A stretch of 33,844 nt of DNA from a virus: IMG/VR virus record IMGVR_UViG_3300032334_000133, positions 1-33,844 of that record; one strand, 5' to 3'. Under the pieces are notes generated by a model. That model was not told the DNA's origin and made no database searches. It was given only the letters and a program-made list of their open reading frames with translations. A program made the translations under genes and the position numbers. Positions 1 through 5,248 of this stretch are shown one piece after another; the stretch's first letter is position 1; every line of letters starts with the position of its first letter.

Positions 1-1
1 G

Positions 2-169
2 CAATGGGTGGATTTCGTATCCTACGATCCGCGATTACCCGAAGATTTGCAGTTGTTTGTGCATAGGTTCGACCGCGATGAGAAACGCATTGAGGAAATC
101 GAAGCAGCAGTAACGCAGTTCCTGACTGAAGTAACCGAAATGATTGACAAAATTAAGGAGACAAACTAA
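2..169 (+). CDS. YqaJ/lambda-type exonuclease, C-terminal part (5' end cut by window)
   Basis: Open in frame from base 2 with no start, ending in TAA at 167-169. The 55 residues begin QWVDFVSYDPRLP, which matches the WYFANYDPRM region of lambda Exo near its C-terminus, and continue as a charged helix. The N-terminal part of the same family starts at 33434 and runs off the right edge, so the two pieces are most simply one gene split by linearisation of a circular genome. The enzyme would be a 5'-3' double-strand exonuclease that works with the ERF annealing protein encoded just upstream. The stop overlaps the next start (TAATG). Confidence 0.85.
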   Translation, partial: QWVDFVSYDPRLPEDLQLFVHRFDRDEKRIEEIEAAVTQFLTEVTEMIDKIKETN

Positions 170-423
170 TGGCTTATGTACCGAAACCCGGATCGTTTAC
201 GCTGTTCAAGAACACCAAGAAGGAAACCGATAGCCACCCCGACTACAGGGGCGATGGGATGGATATGAACGGCGAGCCTGTGTGGGTATCAGCTTGGATT
301 CGTGAGGGCGCTAAAGGCAAGTTTATGTCTTGCAGTATGCAGCACAAGAACAAAGATCAGCCGATAAAGAAAAAGGCTGACGCTGCTGATTTGTCCGATA
401 TGGATAGCGACGTACCTTTTTAG
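169..423 (+). CDS. Small protein with SSB-like acidic C-terminal tail
   Basis: 84 residues, start overlapping the exonuclease stop by one base. The N-terminus reads PKPGSFTLFKN, and the middle has a compact WVSAWIREG segment that could be a small beta fold. The C-terminus is acidic and ends in DSDVPF, very like the DDIPF tip with which bacterial SSB proteins recruit partner enzymes. It is too short for a full OB-fold SSB. Its place directly after ERF and exonuclease suggests an accessory in phage recombination or a decoy for host SSB partners. The tail is seen in the sequence; the function is inferred. Confidence 0.75.
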   Translation: MAYVPKPGSFTLFKNTKKETDSHPDYRGDGMDMNGEPVWVSAWIREGAKGKFMSCSMQHKNKDQPIKKKADAADLSDMDSDVPF

Positions 424-467
424 TCAACAAGGGGAAAGCTGCGGCAAGTACCCTACAAAGGCACACT

Positions 468-836
468 ATGGACGAAGAAGCCCAAACGGTCGCTTGCACT
501 CAACTTATTGCAAATGTGGTTTCGCTTGCAGTCATTGATGCTTGCCTCAAGCCGGTCAAACGTAAAGATTCATCTAGGCACAAAGTTTTCGTATCACAAG
601 ACCAAGCCATCGACGCAATCATGTTTCTAATGGAAACCGCTGAACATTTTGTCGAACTGATTGGTATGGAAGGATCGCGCTTCAAAAAAGAACTGATAAA
701 AACAACGCGGAAAGATTCAACAAACGATATCACTAAACATCTTACCGATGAGCAACGCAGAAACTTTCGTTTTAATCTTGATTATTGGACAAAAAATCCC
801 GCACGACGAAGATTTTTACCGGAGGAAGAAGAATGA
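468..836 (+). CDS. Hypothetical early protein, helical
   Basis: 122 residues, not recognised. It looks mostly helical, with two basic patches (PVKRKDSSRHK and NPARRRF) and a run of glutamates at the C-terminus. A weak AAAGG lies upstream of the ATG. The stop overlaps the start of the next gene as ATGA, so the two are probably translationally coupled in the rightward early operon. No catalytic motif or membrane segment is visible. Confidence 0.75.
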   Translation: MDEEAQTVACTQLIANVVSLAVIDACLKPVKRKDSSRHKVFVSQDQAIDAIMFLMETAEHFVELIGMEGSRFKKELIKTTRKDSTNDITKHLTDEQRRNFRFNLDYWTKNPARRRFLPEEEE

Positions 837-1096
837 GATTAGCCGACGCAATCAATTGGATGATGAATTATGACGCGCTTCAACCTGACCTGATTGATGT
901 TCAAAATTGCAAACCTGACGATCCGCGTCGATACGATGAAGCAAGAAAAAAGTGCGTTGCGTATTTGCGGGAACGAAACTTATACATTCTTGATGGCAAG
1001 TTCACTCCTACCAAAGCCTCAAATACAGACATTACCGTGATTTTTAACCGCGCTCGTCAACAGCAGGGCGAAACCTTGATACAGGTAGCCAAATGA
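833..1096 (+). CDS. Hypothetical early protein
   Basis: 87 residues starting MRLADAINWMMNYD. The start at 833 is chosen because GGAGG lies seven bases upstream and the ATG overlaps the preceding stop (ATGA). A longer in-frame start at 785 has no such support and would overlap the previous gene by 52 bases. The protein is small, charged and probably helical, without a recognisable domain. Its stop again overlaps the following start, at 1093. Confidence 0.72.
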   Translation: MRLADAINWMMNYDALQPDLIDVQNCKPDDPRRYDEARKKCVAYLRERNLYILDGKFTPTKASNTDITVIFNRARQQQGETLIQVAK

Positions 1097-1356
1097 AAAC
1101 ATTACTTTGCTTTGCAGTCATCATTCTTAGCGGCTGTGCATCATTGCAGCCAACCGCAAGCACTACCGTACCGGAGGCCATATCTAGCCTGCAAGTCGAA
1201 AAAGAAGTGCCGCCGCTGTCCAGGCTTGAAGTAATCAATGGCATTGGCGAGTGCGAAAAGGCCGGTATGCGCCCCGTCGTCATCAGCACCAAGCGCAAGG
1301 TCAATAACCAGTTAGTGCCTAGCGTGGTGGATGTAACGTGCCTGCCCAAGCTCTGA
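1093..1356 (+). CDS. Small predicted outer-membrane or periplasmic lipoprotein
   Basis: 87 residues with a classic lipoprotein signal: MK, a hydrophobic stretch, then the lipobox LSGC with the lipidated cysteine at residue 15, followed by ASLQP. About 70 residues would be exported. They contain two further cysteines, which could form a disulphide. It is an early gene, far from the lysis genes, so it is unlikely to be the Rz1 partner of a spanin. Small early phage lipoproteins such as T5 Llp block receptors and exclude superinfecting phage, so that role is possible but inferred. Start coupled by ATGA to the gene before. Confidence 0.8.
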   Translation: MKTLLCFAVIILSGCASLQPTASTTVPEAISSLQVEKEVPPLSRLEVINGIGECEKAGMRPVVISTKRKVNNQLVPSVVDVTCLPKL

Positions 1357-1748
1357 AACCCCGCGCCCGTCAAATCATTGAAGGGATGCAGGAAGTTTTG
1401 CGCCGTGATATGGAACTCACCGCTACCAATATCGCTTTCGTTCTTAACGATGATGCTGGAAATATCACCCGCTACATGACAGGCATGGTGCGCGATGGGT
1501 TAATTTTGCGAATGGGTTTGCAGCTTCAATGGAACAGCAAAACCCGAGCCAAGCACATGATATGGCGCATCAACCACAAGAAACTGAAGGAACTAGAAAA
1601 TGAGGAAGCAGCGACGCTGGCGGTTGAAGGAACACCCGGCACAATGCACGAAGTGCCAAGAGATCAAGCCGCCGACAGAGTTCAACTTGACCGAATACAA
1701 AACGCTCTCGTCCTGGTGCAAAGAGTGCCACCGCGTGCTGTGCCGTGA
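1338..1748 (+). CDS. Winged-helix-like small protein with a suspicious out-of-frame tail
   Basis: 136 residues if started at the GTG at 1338, which has GGTGG seven bases upstream; an ATG at 1386 is the alternative. Residues 14-80 look like a winged helix (ELTATNIAFVL, then a basic beta segment around WNSKTRAKHMIWRIN), suggesting DNA binding. From base 1600 on, the reading frame overlaps a zinc-binding gene for about 150 bases and its own translation (residues 88-136) looks like non-coding sequence. One extra A in the AAAA run at 1597-1600 would end this protein as KELEK at an ATGA overlap, the pattern used throughout this operon. It may therefore carry a natural frameshift or a sequence error. 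Confidence 0.6.
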   Translation: MPAQALKPRARQIIEGMQEVLRRDMELTATNIAFVLNDDAGNITRYMTGMVRDGLILRMGLQLQWNSKTRAKHMIWRINHKKLKELENEEAATLAVEGTPGTMHEVPRDQAADRVQLDRIQNALVLVQRVPPRAVP

Positions 1749-1779
1749 GCGTTACCATCTTACAAAGGGGAAAAAATGA
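1600..1779 (+). CDS. Small zinc-ribbon protein (59 aa)
   Basis: 59 residues starting MRKQRRWRLKEHP. The spacing CTKC, then about 20 residues, then CKEC is a typical four-cysteine zinc ribbon, with basic residues at both ends. It resembles the small zinc ribbons found alone or at the N-terminus of phage HNH proteins, but no HNH motif is present. It is encoded in a frame overlapping the winged-helix ORF. The preserved cysteine pattern argues that this frame is the real one in the overlap. The stop overlaps the next start (1776-1779). Confidence 0.75.
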   Translation: MRKQRRWRLKEHPAQCTKCQEIKPPTEFNLTEYKTLSSWCKECHRVLCRERYHLTKGKK

Positions 1780-1964
1780 TCTTTTGGGGCGGCGTGTTTA
1801 TGGTTGTTTTGTCGTTTGCCGTGTTTGTCATGTTTTGCGATCCGATCAACAGCAACAAGGAACGTGGAACATGGTTTGAGGATACTTGCGCGGCTGTGAT
1901 GATGATGGGGCTTGGTATTGCCATCATTGGCGCGTTACTTTGGATTGGGAAAGCATTAACATGA
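1776..1964 (+). CDS. Small two-helix membrane protein
   Basis: 62 residues with two clear hydrophobic helices (about 2-21 and 38-58) separated by a charged loop around NSNKERGTWFED. AAAGGGG precedes the ATG. The topology would fit a small inner-membrane protein or a holin-like pore. It sits in the early rightward operon away from the endolysin, so a role in membrane modification or host takeover is as likely as lysis. Coupled to neighbours by ATGA overlaps on both sides. Confidence 0.72.
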   Translation: MIFWGGVFMVVLSFAVFVMFCDPINSNKERGTWFEDTCAAVMMMGLGIAIIGALLWIGKALT

Positions 1965-2158
1965 AAGACTACTCAGAAAGCATCTTGGAAGTCGATAGGC
2001 TTCGCAAAGAGATACACCACGCTGCATTAGGTAAGCAATGGTGGAAAGCCTCTGCATTGACTACTGATCTACTGGTGGCAGTATCCGAGATGAAAGTAGA
2101 ATTCCACGAACTTCAAAAGGAACAAAATGGAAAATTATCAGCGGTGCAAAGTCTGTGA
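1961..2158 (+). CDS. Hypothetical helical protein
   Basis: 65 residues starting MKDYSESILEV. The start at 1961 overlaps the preceding stop (ATGA); an upstream in-frame ATG at 1886 would run 79 bases into the membrane protein gene and encodes cysteine- and tryptophan-rich sequence typical of a wrong frame. The protein is predicted to be helical (EVDRLRKEIHHAALG, then MKVEFHELQKEQ). Function unknown. Confidence 0.68.
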   Translation: MKDYSESILEVDRLRKEIHHAALGKQWWKASALTTDLLVAVSEMKVEFHELQKEQNGKLSAVQSL

Positions 2159-2297
2159 TCTTGCGTTCAAGGACAACGACAAAGTGCTGTGGTGCAAGGT
2201 CAAAACTTGTCCCGAGACTGAGCAGCGGCTAATGACTGAGCAGCAATACCGATGGATCATGAAGAAAAAAGTAGACGCTCATCAGTTCGACGCTTGA
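2127..2297 (+). CDS. Cysteine-rich small protein (56 aa)
   Basis: 56 residues starting MENYQRCKVCDLAF. It has a CKVC pair followed by C and C around WCKVKTC, giving four cysteines in two pairs that could bind zinc, then a basic segment WIMKKK. AAAGGA lies about six bases upstream of the ATG. It overlaps the end of the previous gene by 32 bases. Its last 41 bases overlap, on the opposite strand, the 3' end of the endolysin gene, so it is the last gene of the rightward operon. Confidence 0.65.
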   Translation: MENYQRCKVCDLAFKDNDKVLWCKVKTCPETEQRLMTEQQYRWIMKKKVDAHQFDA

Positions 2298-2730
2298 CGA
2301 GTCCTGGCAAAACTTTGCCTCCTGCTTTGGTGAACTTCATAAACTCAGCCGCAGCCGCTTCATAATCCCGGCGCAGCACCTTTTGACGGAGGGTGCTGCG
2401 CTGTAACGTTCCCAAACCAAGATTGAAAGCAAAGCTAACAAGAGCATCGAATTTACTTTGGGCAAGCTCGCCGCAATACTGGGTAACGCCGCGCTCAAAT
2501 CGAGCCAAATCGCTTGCAAGAATTGCATCCACTTCCTCCTTGCTCCACACCCGATTGTCGTCGGGATGTAAGTCTACTTTCAGCCGATCAGCCATTGTCA
2601 GCTTGGCGTGGTCGGGATACATGACGTGGCCGATCCCGATAGTCCACAAGTTCGCCGGGCAGCGGTAAGGCTTGTAACGCACGCCCTCGTGATGTGCAAT
2701 TATCTTGATGCACAGCGGCGAGACTTTCAT
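2257..2730 (-). CDS. Endolysin, GH24 lysozyme (T4/P22-like muramidase)
   Basis: 157 residues. The N-terminus has the GH24 catalytic block: HHEGVRYKPYRCPANLWTIG, with Glu15 as acid and Thr30. The position equivalent to the T4 lysozyme Asp20 is Cys24; this E-C-T arrangement is known among phage endolysins. The middle has the FNLGLGTLQRST helix pair, and the end KRRTDERLLF is typical of the family. There is no signal peptide or SAR segment, so export through a holin is expected. It cuts N-acetylmuramyl bonds of peptidoglycan. It is the last gene of the leftward late operon and overlaps the holin-like gene by four bases. Confidence 0.95.
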   Translation of the reverse strand: MKVSPLCIKIIAHHEGVRYKPYRCPANLWTIGIGHVMYPDHAKLTMADRLKVDLHPDDNRVWSKEEVDAILASDLARFERGVTQYCGELAQSKFDALVSFAFNLGLGTLQRSTLRQKVLRRDYEAAAAEFMKFTKAGGKVLPGLVKRRTDERLLFSS

Positions 2731-3251
2731 TTCTTGAATGCCTGGCCGCCGAAGTAGAAAGCAATAATTGACGAGAAAATGATCTGCGAATCATCATCCC
2801 AAAGGTTATTCAGCGCTACATCAAACGCCACGCCCGTTTTGAAGGCATACAGGAAGCCGAATACGTCCACAAACACCAACAGCAGAAACATGCCGTAGGC
2901 GATGCCAGGACGCACCATAGCGCGTGCATTGACCACCCATAGGCTTGCACCCCTTGCGCTCTCGGTGTCGTGCTGTAGCAGCGCCACCTTCTCTGTGACG
3001 GCTATCTGCTGAGACTGAACGACTAATTCCTCAGTCCGGCTCTGCGCTTGCACTTTGATCTGCTCGGTCTTGATTTCCTCAATTTGCTTCTCAAGCTCAA
3101 AACCGGCTTTCTTTAGCTCCAGTTCCCGTTCGATCTGCATCTGCGCTAGGGCGATCTCGTGTTTCTTGTCGGATCGGTCTTGGAAGAACGACAGGATCGA
3201 CGGCAAACCGCCCATCAAAAACGAAATTGAACTTGAGATCAGAGATAGCAT
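2727..3251 (-). CDS. Holin-like protein (3TM / GTA-holin-like)
   Basis: 174 residues: a hydrophobic N-terminus (1-23), a long charged coiled coil (about 24-100), then two more membrane segments (about 110-137 and 155-170). The C-terminus, NNLWDDDSQIIFSSIIAFYFG followed by GQAFKK, resembles the end of GTA-holin-3TM proteins, where LW...D...I..FWFG.R...K is typical. Placed directly before the endolysin with an ATGA-type overlap, it is the best candidate for the pore that releases it. The coiled coil is longer than in the common family members. Confidence 0.78.
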   Translation of the reverse strand: MLSLISSSISFLMGGLPSILSFFQDRSDKKHEIALAQMQIERELELKKAGFELEKQIEEIKTEQIKVQAQSRTEELVVQSQQIAVTEKVALLQHDTESARGASLWVVNARAMVRPGIAYGMFLLLVFVDVFGFLYAFKTGVAFDVALNNLWDDDSQIIFSSIIAFYFGGQAFKK

Positions 3252-3252
3252 T

Positions 3253-3786
3253 TCAGCCCCTAGAAGTTACGGCAACGTACAACAACACAGCGCCAATTAA
3301 CACAAAAATTACAATGCCCGCCACGGAAAGCACCTGTTCTAACTCTTCACGTTTTCTAGCAGCACGATCACGCTCAAGCCTAGCCTTGCGGATTTTCTCT
3401 CTAGCAGCTTCGTCTTGCTCACCGCTGATCCTGTTTCGTTCCTTGCACAATTCTTCGTACAGTCCCATTTCGCCTTTGAGCGAAAACAGGTCACGCAATT
3501 CCTGCTCATATTCCCTAGCCTGCTTTCTAGCCATTACCGTAGCAAAAGCCTGAGACAGCACAGATTCTTGCGCTGCGGCTTCTTTCGGATCATCAGGCTT
3601 GGGTGCTGCCTTTGCCGCTTCAACCTGCTTAGCGGCTTTCTCAATCTGACCCTGCGCCGTGAAAAACTTGGACAGTTCACCGTAGCAATCACGGATTTCC
3701 TTGCCCATGTTGATCGCCTCTTTAACAAAGGCGACCGAAGTTTTAGCTACAGCAAACGCTGCTCCTATAGTAACGGGGTCGATCAT
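3253..3786 (-). CDS. Lysis-region protein: coiled coil with C-terminal membrane anchor
   Basis: 177 residues. The N-terminus is mildly hydrophobic (TIGAAFAVAKTSVAFVKEA), followed by a long Ala/Lys/Glu-rich coiled coil (about 45-150) and one strong membrane helix near the end (VLSVAGIVIFVLIGAVLLYV). It lies between the holin-like gene and a protein with an N-terminal anchor, so it may belong to the lysis machinery, possibly in an envelope-spanning role. No Rz/Rz1 signature is visible, and the tail-anchored topology is unusual for a spanin. Confidence 0.7.
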   Translation of the reverse strand: MIDPVTIGAAFAVAKTSVAFVKEAINMGKEIRDCYGELSKFFTAQGQIEKAAKQVEAAKAAPKPDDPKEAAAQESVLSQAFATVMARKQAREYEQELRDLFSLKGEMGLYEELCKERNRISGEQDEAAREKIRKARLERDRAARKREELEQVLSVAGIVIFVLIGAVLLYVAVTSRG

Positions 3787-4052
3787 TTTGCATAAATCCT
3801 CGCTCTTTCTTCCATTAACTTAACGCGAACTTGCAAATCGTGAATGTCTTTGTAAATCTCTTCTTTCAGCCTGTGCCGCGCTTCAGCAGATAAAGGGCTG
3901 TCCGTAGGCGTACCGGATGGCGTAATCAAAGCAGGCATAGAGCCTTCGATCTTAGTCAGACGAGTAGAGAACTCCGAGACTTGTCCAAGTAGCCAGGCTA
4001 GTGCAGCCACGACTATCGGAATGATCGCTTTGAGTACGTCTTGCCAATTCAT
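3783..4052 (-). CDS. Lysis-region membrane protein with N-terminal anchor (i-spanin-like topology)
   Basis: 89 residues: a short cytoplasmic MNWQDVLKA, one membrane helix (IIPIVVAALAWLLG), a proline/serine/threonine linker, then a charged helix to the end (EEIYKDIHDLQVRVKLMEER). This resembles the layout of an inner-membrane spanin subunit (anchor plus periplasmic coiled coil), but no embedded or separate Rz1 lipoprotein ORF was recognised. Overlaps both neighbours by four bases. Confidence 0.7.
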   Translation of the reverse strand: MNWQDVLKAIIPIVVAALAWLLGQVSEFSTRLTKIEGSMPALITPSGTPTDSPLSAEARHRLKEEIYKDIHDLQVRVKLMEERARIYAK

Positions 4053-4207
4053 TGCTTAGTCACCAAGTGCAGCAATAGAAGAATGATCGCGCCTGCACAC
4101 GCAATGCCTATCGACTCTATGCGCTTAATGCGAAGAATCGTCTCTTTCCACCGTTCCGCGCATACAGCTTCATGCGTCATAAACTTTGCTTCGAGATCAT
4201 TCTCCAT
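4049..4207 (-). CDS. Small XhlA-like membrane protein
   Basis: 52 residues starting MENDLEAKFMTHEAV. An N-terminal amphipathic helix with ERWKETILRIKRIE leads to one membrane helix (GIACAGAIILLLLHLV) at the C-terminus, the layout of haemolysin XhlA and related phage accessory holins. The start at 4207 is chosen because GGAG lies eight bases upstream and it overlaps the preceding gene by only 11 bases; a longer in-frame start at 4261 is unsupported. Probably helps membrane permeabilisation at lysis. Confidence 0.68.
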   Translation of the reverse strand: MENDLEAKFMTHEAVCAERWKETILRIKRIESIGIACAGAIILLLLHLVTKQ

Positions 4208-4397
4208 AAACCATCTCCATAATGTCATCAATGGATTCTTGCACTTCCCAAGAATTGCCATTCATTCCAAAAGCGACGACAATTTTTGTGCCGTCCTCTT
4301 GCGTGCTTTCAAAGAATGACATCATCGCCTCGGTGTTAAGGATCAACCCCTCACCGATACGGCCCTTGGTAGCGTTGGTCAGCTTAATGAGTTTCAT
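4197..4397 (-). CDS. Small FlbD-like protein, hypothetical
   Basis: 66 residues, MKLIKLTNATKGRIGEGLIL followed by NTEAMMSFFE and a C-terminal WEVQESIDDIMEMV. The pattern I-K-L, then an N..A.M block, a beta segment and V-E-S helix recalls the small FlbD family of flagellar regulators, and similar orphan proteins occur in phages. The resemblance is by eye only. Coupled by ATGA to the gene before it, and overlapping the XhlA-like gene after it. Confidence 0.7.
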   Translation of the reverse strand: MKLIKLTNATKGRIGEGLILNTEAMMSFFESTQEDGTKIVVAFGMNGNSWEVQESIDDIMEMVYGE

Positions 4398-4753
4398 GCT
4401 TGCTCAACCCAAGAAGTCGTGGCTTCATCCCACGAATACCGCTTGTCATCAGTCGGCATTGGAACGGGCGCACCCCAAAGGCAAGTGTCCTCATTCAACA
4501 CCCAAGACGGATACGGCTGCGGTGGAATGAAAGCATCGCGCTGCGCGTCATAGGTGTAGCCCAATCCCGCGTAATTCTTGCGGAATGGCGTGCCACCGAG
4601 GGCGTGAACACCGCCGTTAGTGTTATAGCTCGTTTGCTTGTAAACGTCACCGGTACGGGCTGACAGTTCTGCTTCCTTGCCGTTATCTTCGTCGCGACCT
4701 ACAGTAACAAAAGTTACAACATTGTTTGAATCAAGTTTTGCGAAGTGTGCGAT
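4394..4753 (-). CDS. Conserved small tail-module protein, apparently starting at ATC
   Basis: 119 residues if begun at the ATC codon at 4753. The translation starts (I/M)AHFAKLDSNNVVTFVTV and contains GGTPFRKNYAGLGYTYD and SWDEATTSWVE, a pattern known from small conserved proteins next to phage tail fibres. The family normally begins MAHFAKLD, exactly where this sequence has ATC. GGAG sits eight bases upstream (4762-4765), as for a normal start. There is no ATG, GTG, TTG or CTG nearby in frame, and an in-frame TAG (the stop of the HNH gene) lies six codons upstream. So this is either a near-cognate start or a lost start codon. The function may be tail-fibre related, inferred from position. 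Confidence 0.72.
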   Translation of the reverse strand: MAHFAKLDSNNVVTFVTVGRDEDNGKEAELSARTGDVYKQTSYNTNGGVHALGGTPFRKNYAGLGYTYDAQRDAFIPPQPYPSWVLNEDTCLWGAPVPMPTDDKRYSWDEATTSWVEQA

Positions 4754-4771
4754 TTTAAAATCTCCGTTTGG

Positions 4772-5239
4772 CTAGTGGCAAGCAAACTCACCATGATATT
4801 TGTCTCGCGCCTCTACAGCAACAAGACCCGCTAGTTCAAGATCATCAAAATAACCGAATACACGACGTTTTCGGTTGATGCTTATTTGAACTGACCACTT
4901 GTTCATTGCTTTATCCCAATGCACATTTTTATAACCAGATTGATTATTTTTGTGTGCAACACGATTTAAGCAATTTTGTTGTTGAGTTACTTCTCGCAAG
5001 TTTTCAATGCGATTGTTTGTACGGTCATTGTCGATGTGGTCAATAATTTTTGGCAAATAACCTTTGTGATAAAAAAATACCATGCGATGAAATGTATATG
5101 CTTTGCCGTCAATAACTACTCTACAATAACGATGGTGCTTTGTAATTGGCACAAGCGCCTTCACCGCATTTGTTTTGCGGTTAATAAATTGTCCGTCTTG
5201 ATAATCGAACAATTCTTTCAGACGCTTTTGCGTAGTCAC
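4772..5239 (-). CDS. HNH homing endonuclease with AP2-like DNA-binding domain
   Basis: 155 residues from a GTG start with AAGGG six bases upstream. Residues 51-93 carry the HNH core: His51 in FHRMVF, the DHIDNDRTNNRIENLR block with His68, and the QQNCLNR end. Residues 101-155 resemble an AP2-type DNA-binding repeat (SGYKNVHWDKAMNKWSVQI, then FGYFDDLELAGL). Such free-standing endonucleases cut a related phage genome lacking the gene so that repair copies it across. It sits nine bases after the tail-fibre stop, in the same orientation as the late genes. The gene after it has lost a normal start codon. Confidence 0.92.
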   Translation of the reverse strand: MTTQKRLKELFDYQDGQFINRKTNAVKALVPITKHHRYCRVVIDGKAYTFHRMVFFYHKGYLPKIIDHIDNDRTNNRIENLREVTQQQNCLNRVAHKNNQSGYKNVHWDKAMNKWSVQISINRKRRVFGYFDDLELAGLVAVEARDKYHGEFACH

Positions 5240-5248
5240 AATTTTCCC

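Noticed and set aside
1386-1748. Internal ATG as the start of the winged-helix protein
   Set aside because: Would remove the first 16 residues, and AAGGG is too close to it; the GTG at 1338 has better spacing.
4400-4663. 87-codon + strand ORF
   Set aside because: The opposite strand encodes the conserved tail-module protein in an uninterrupted frame.
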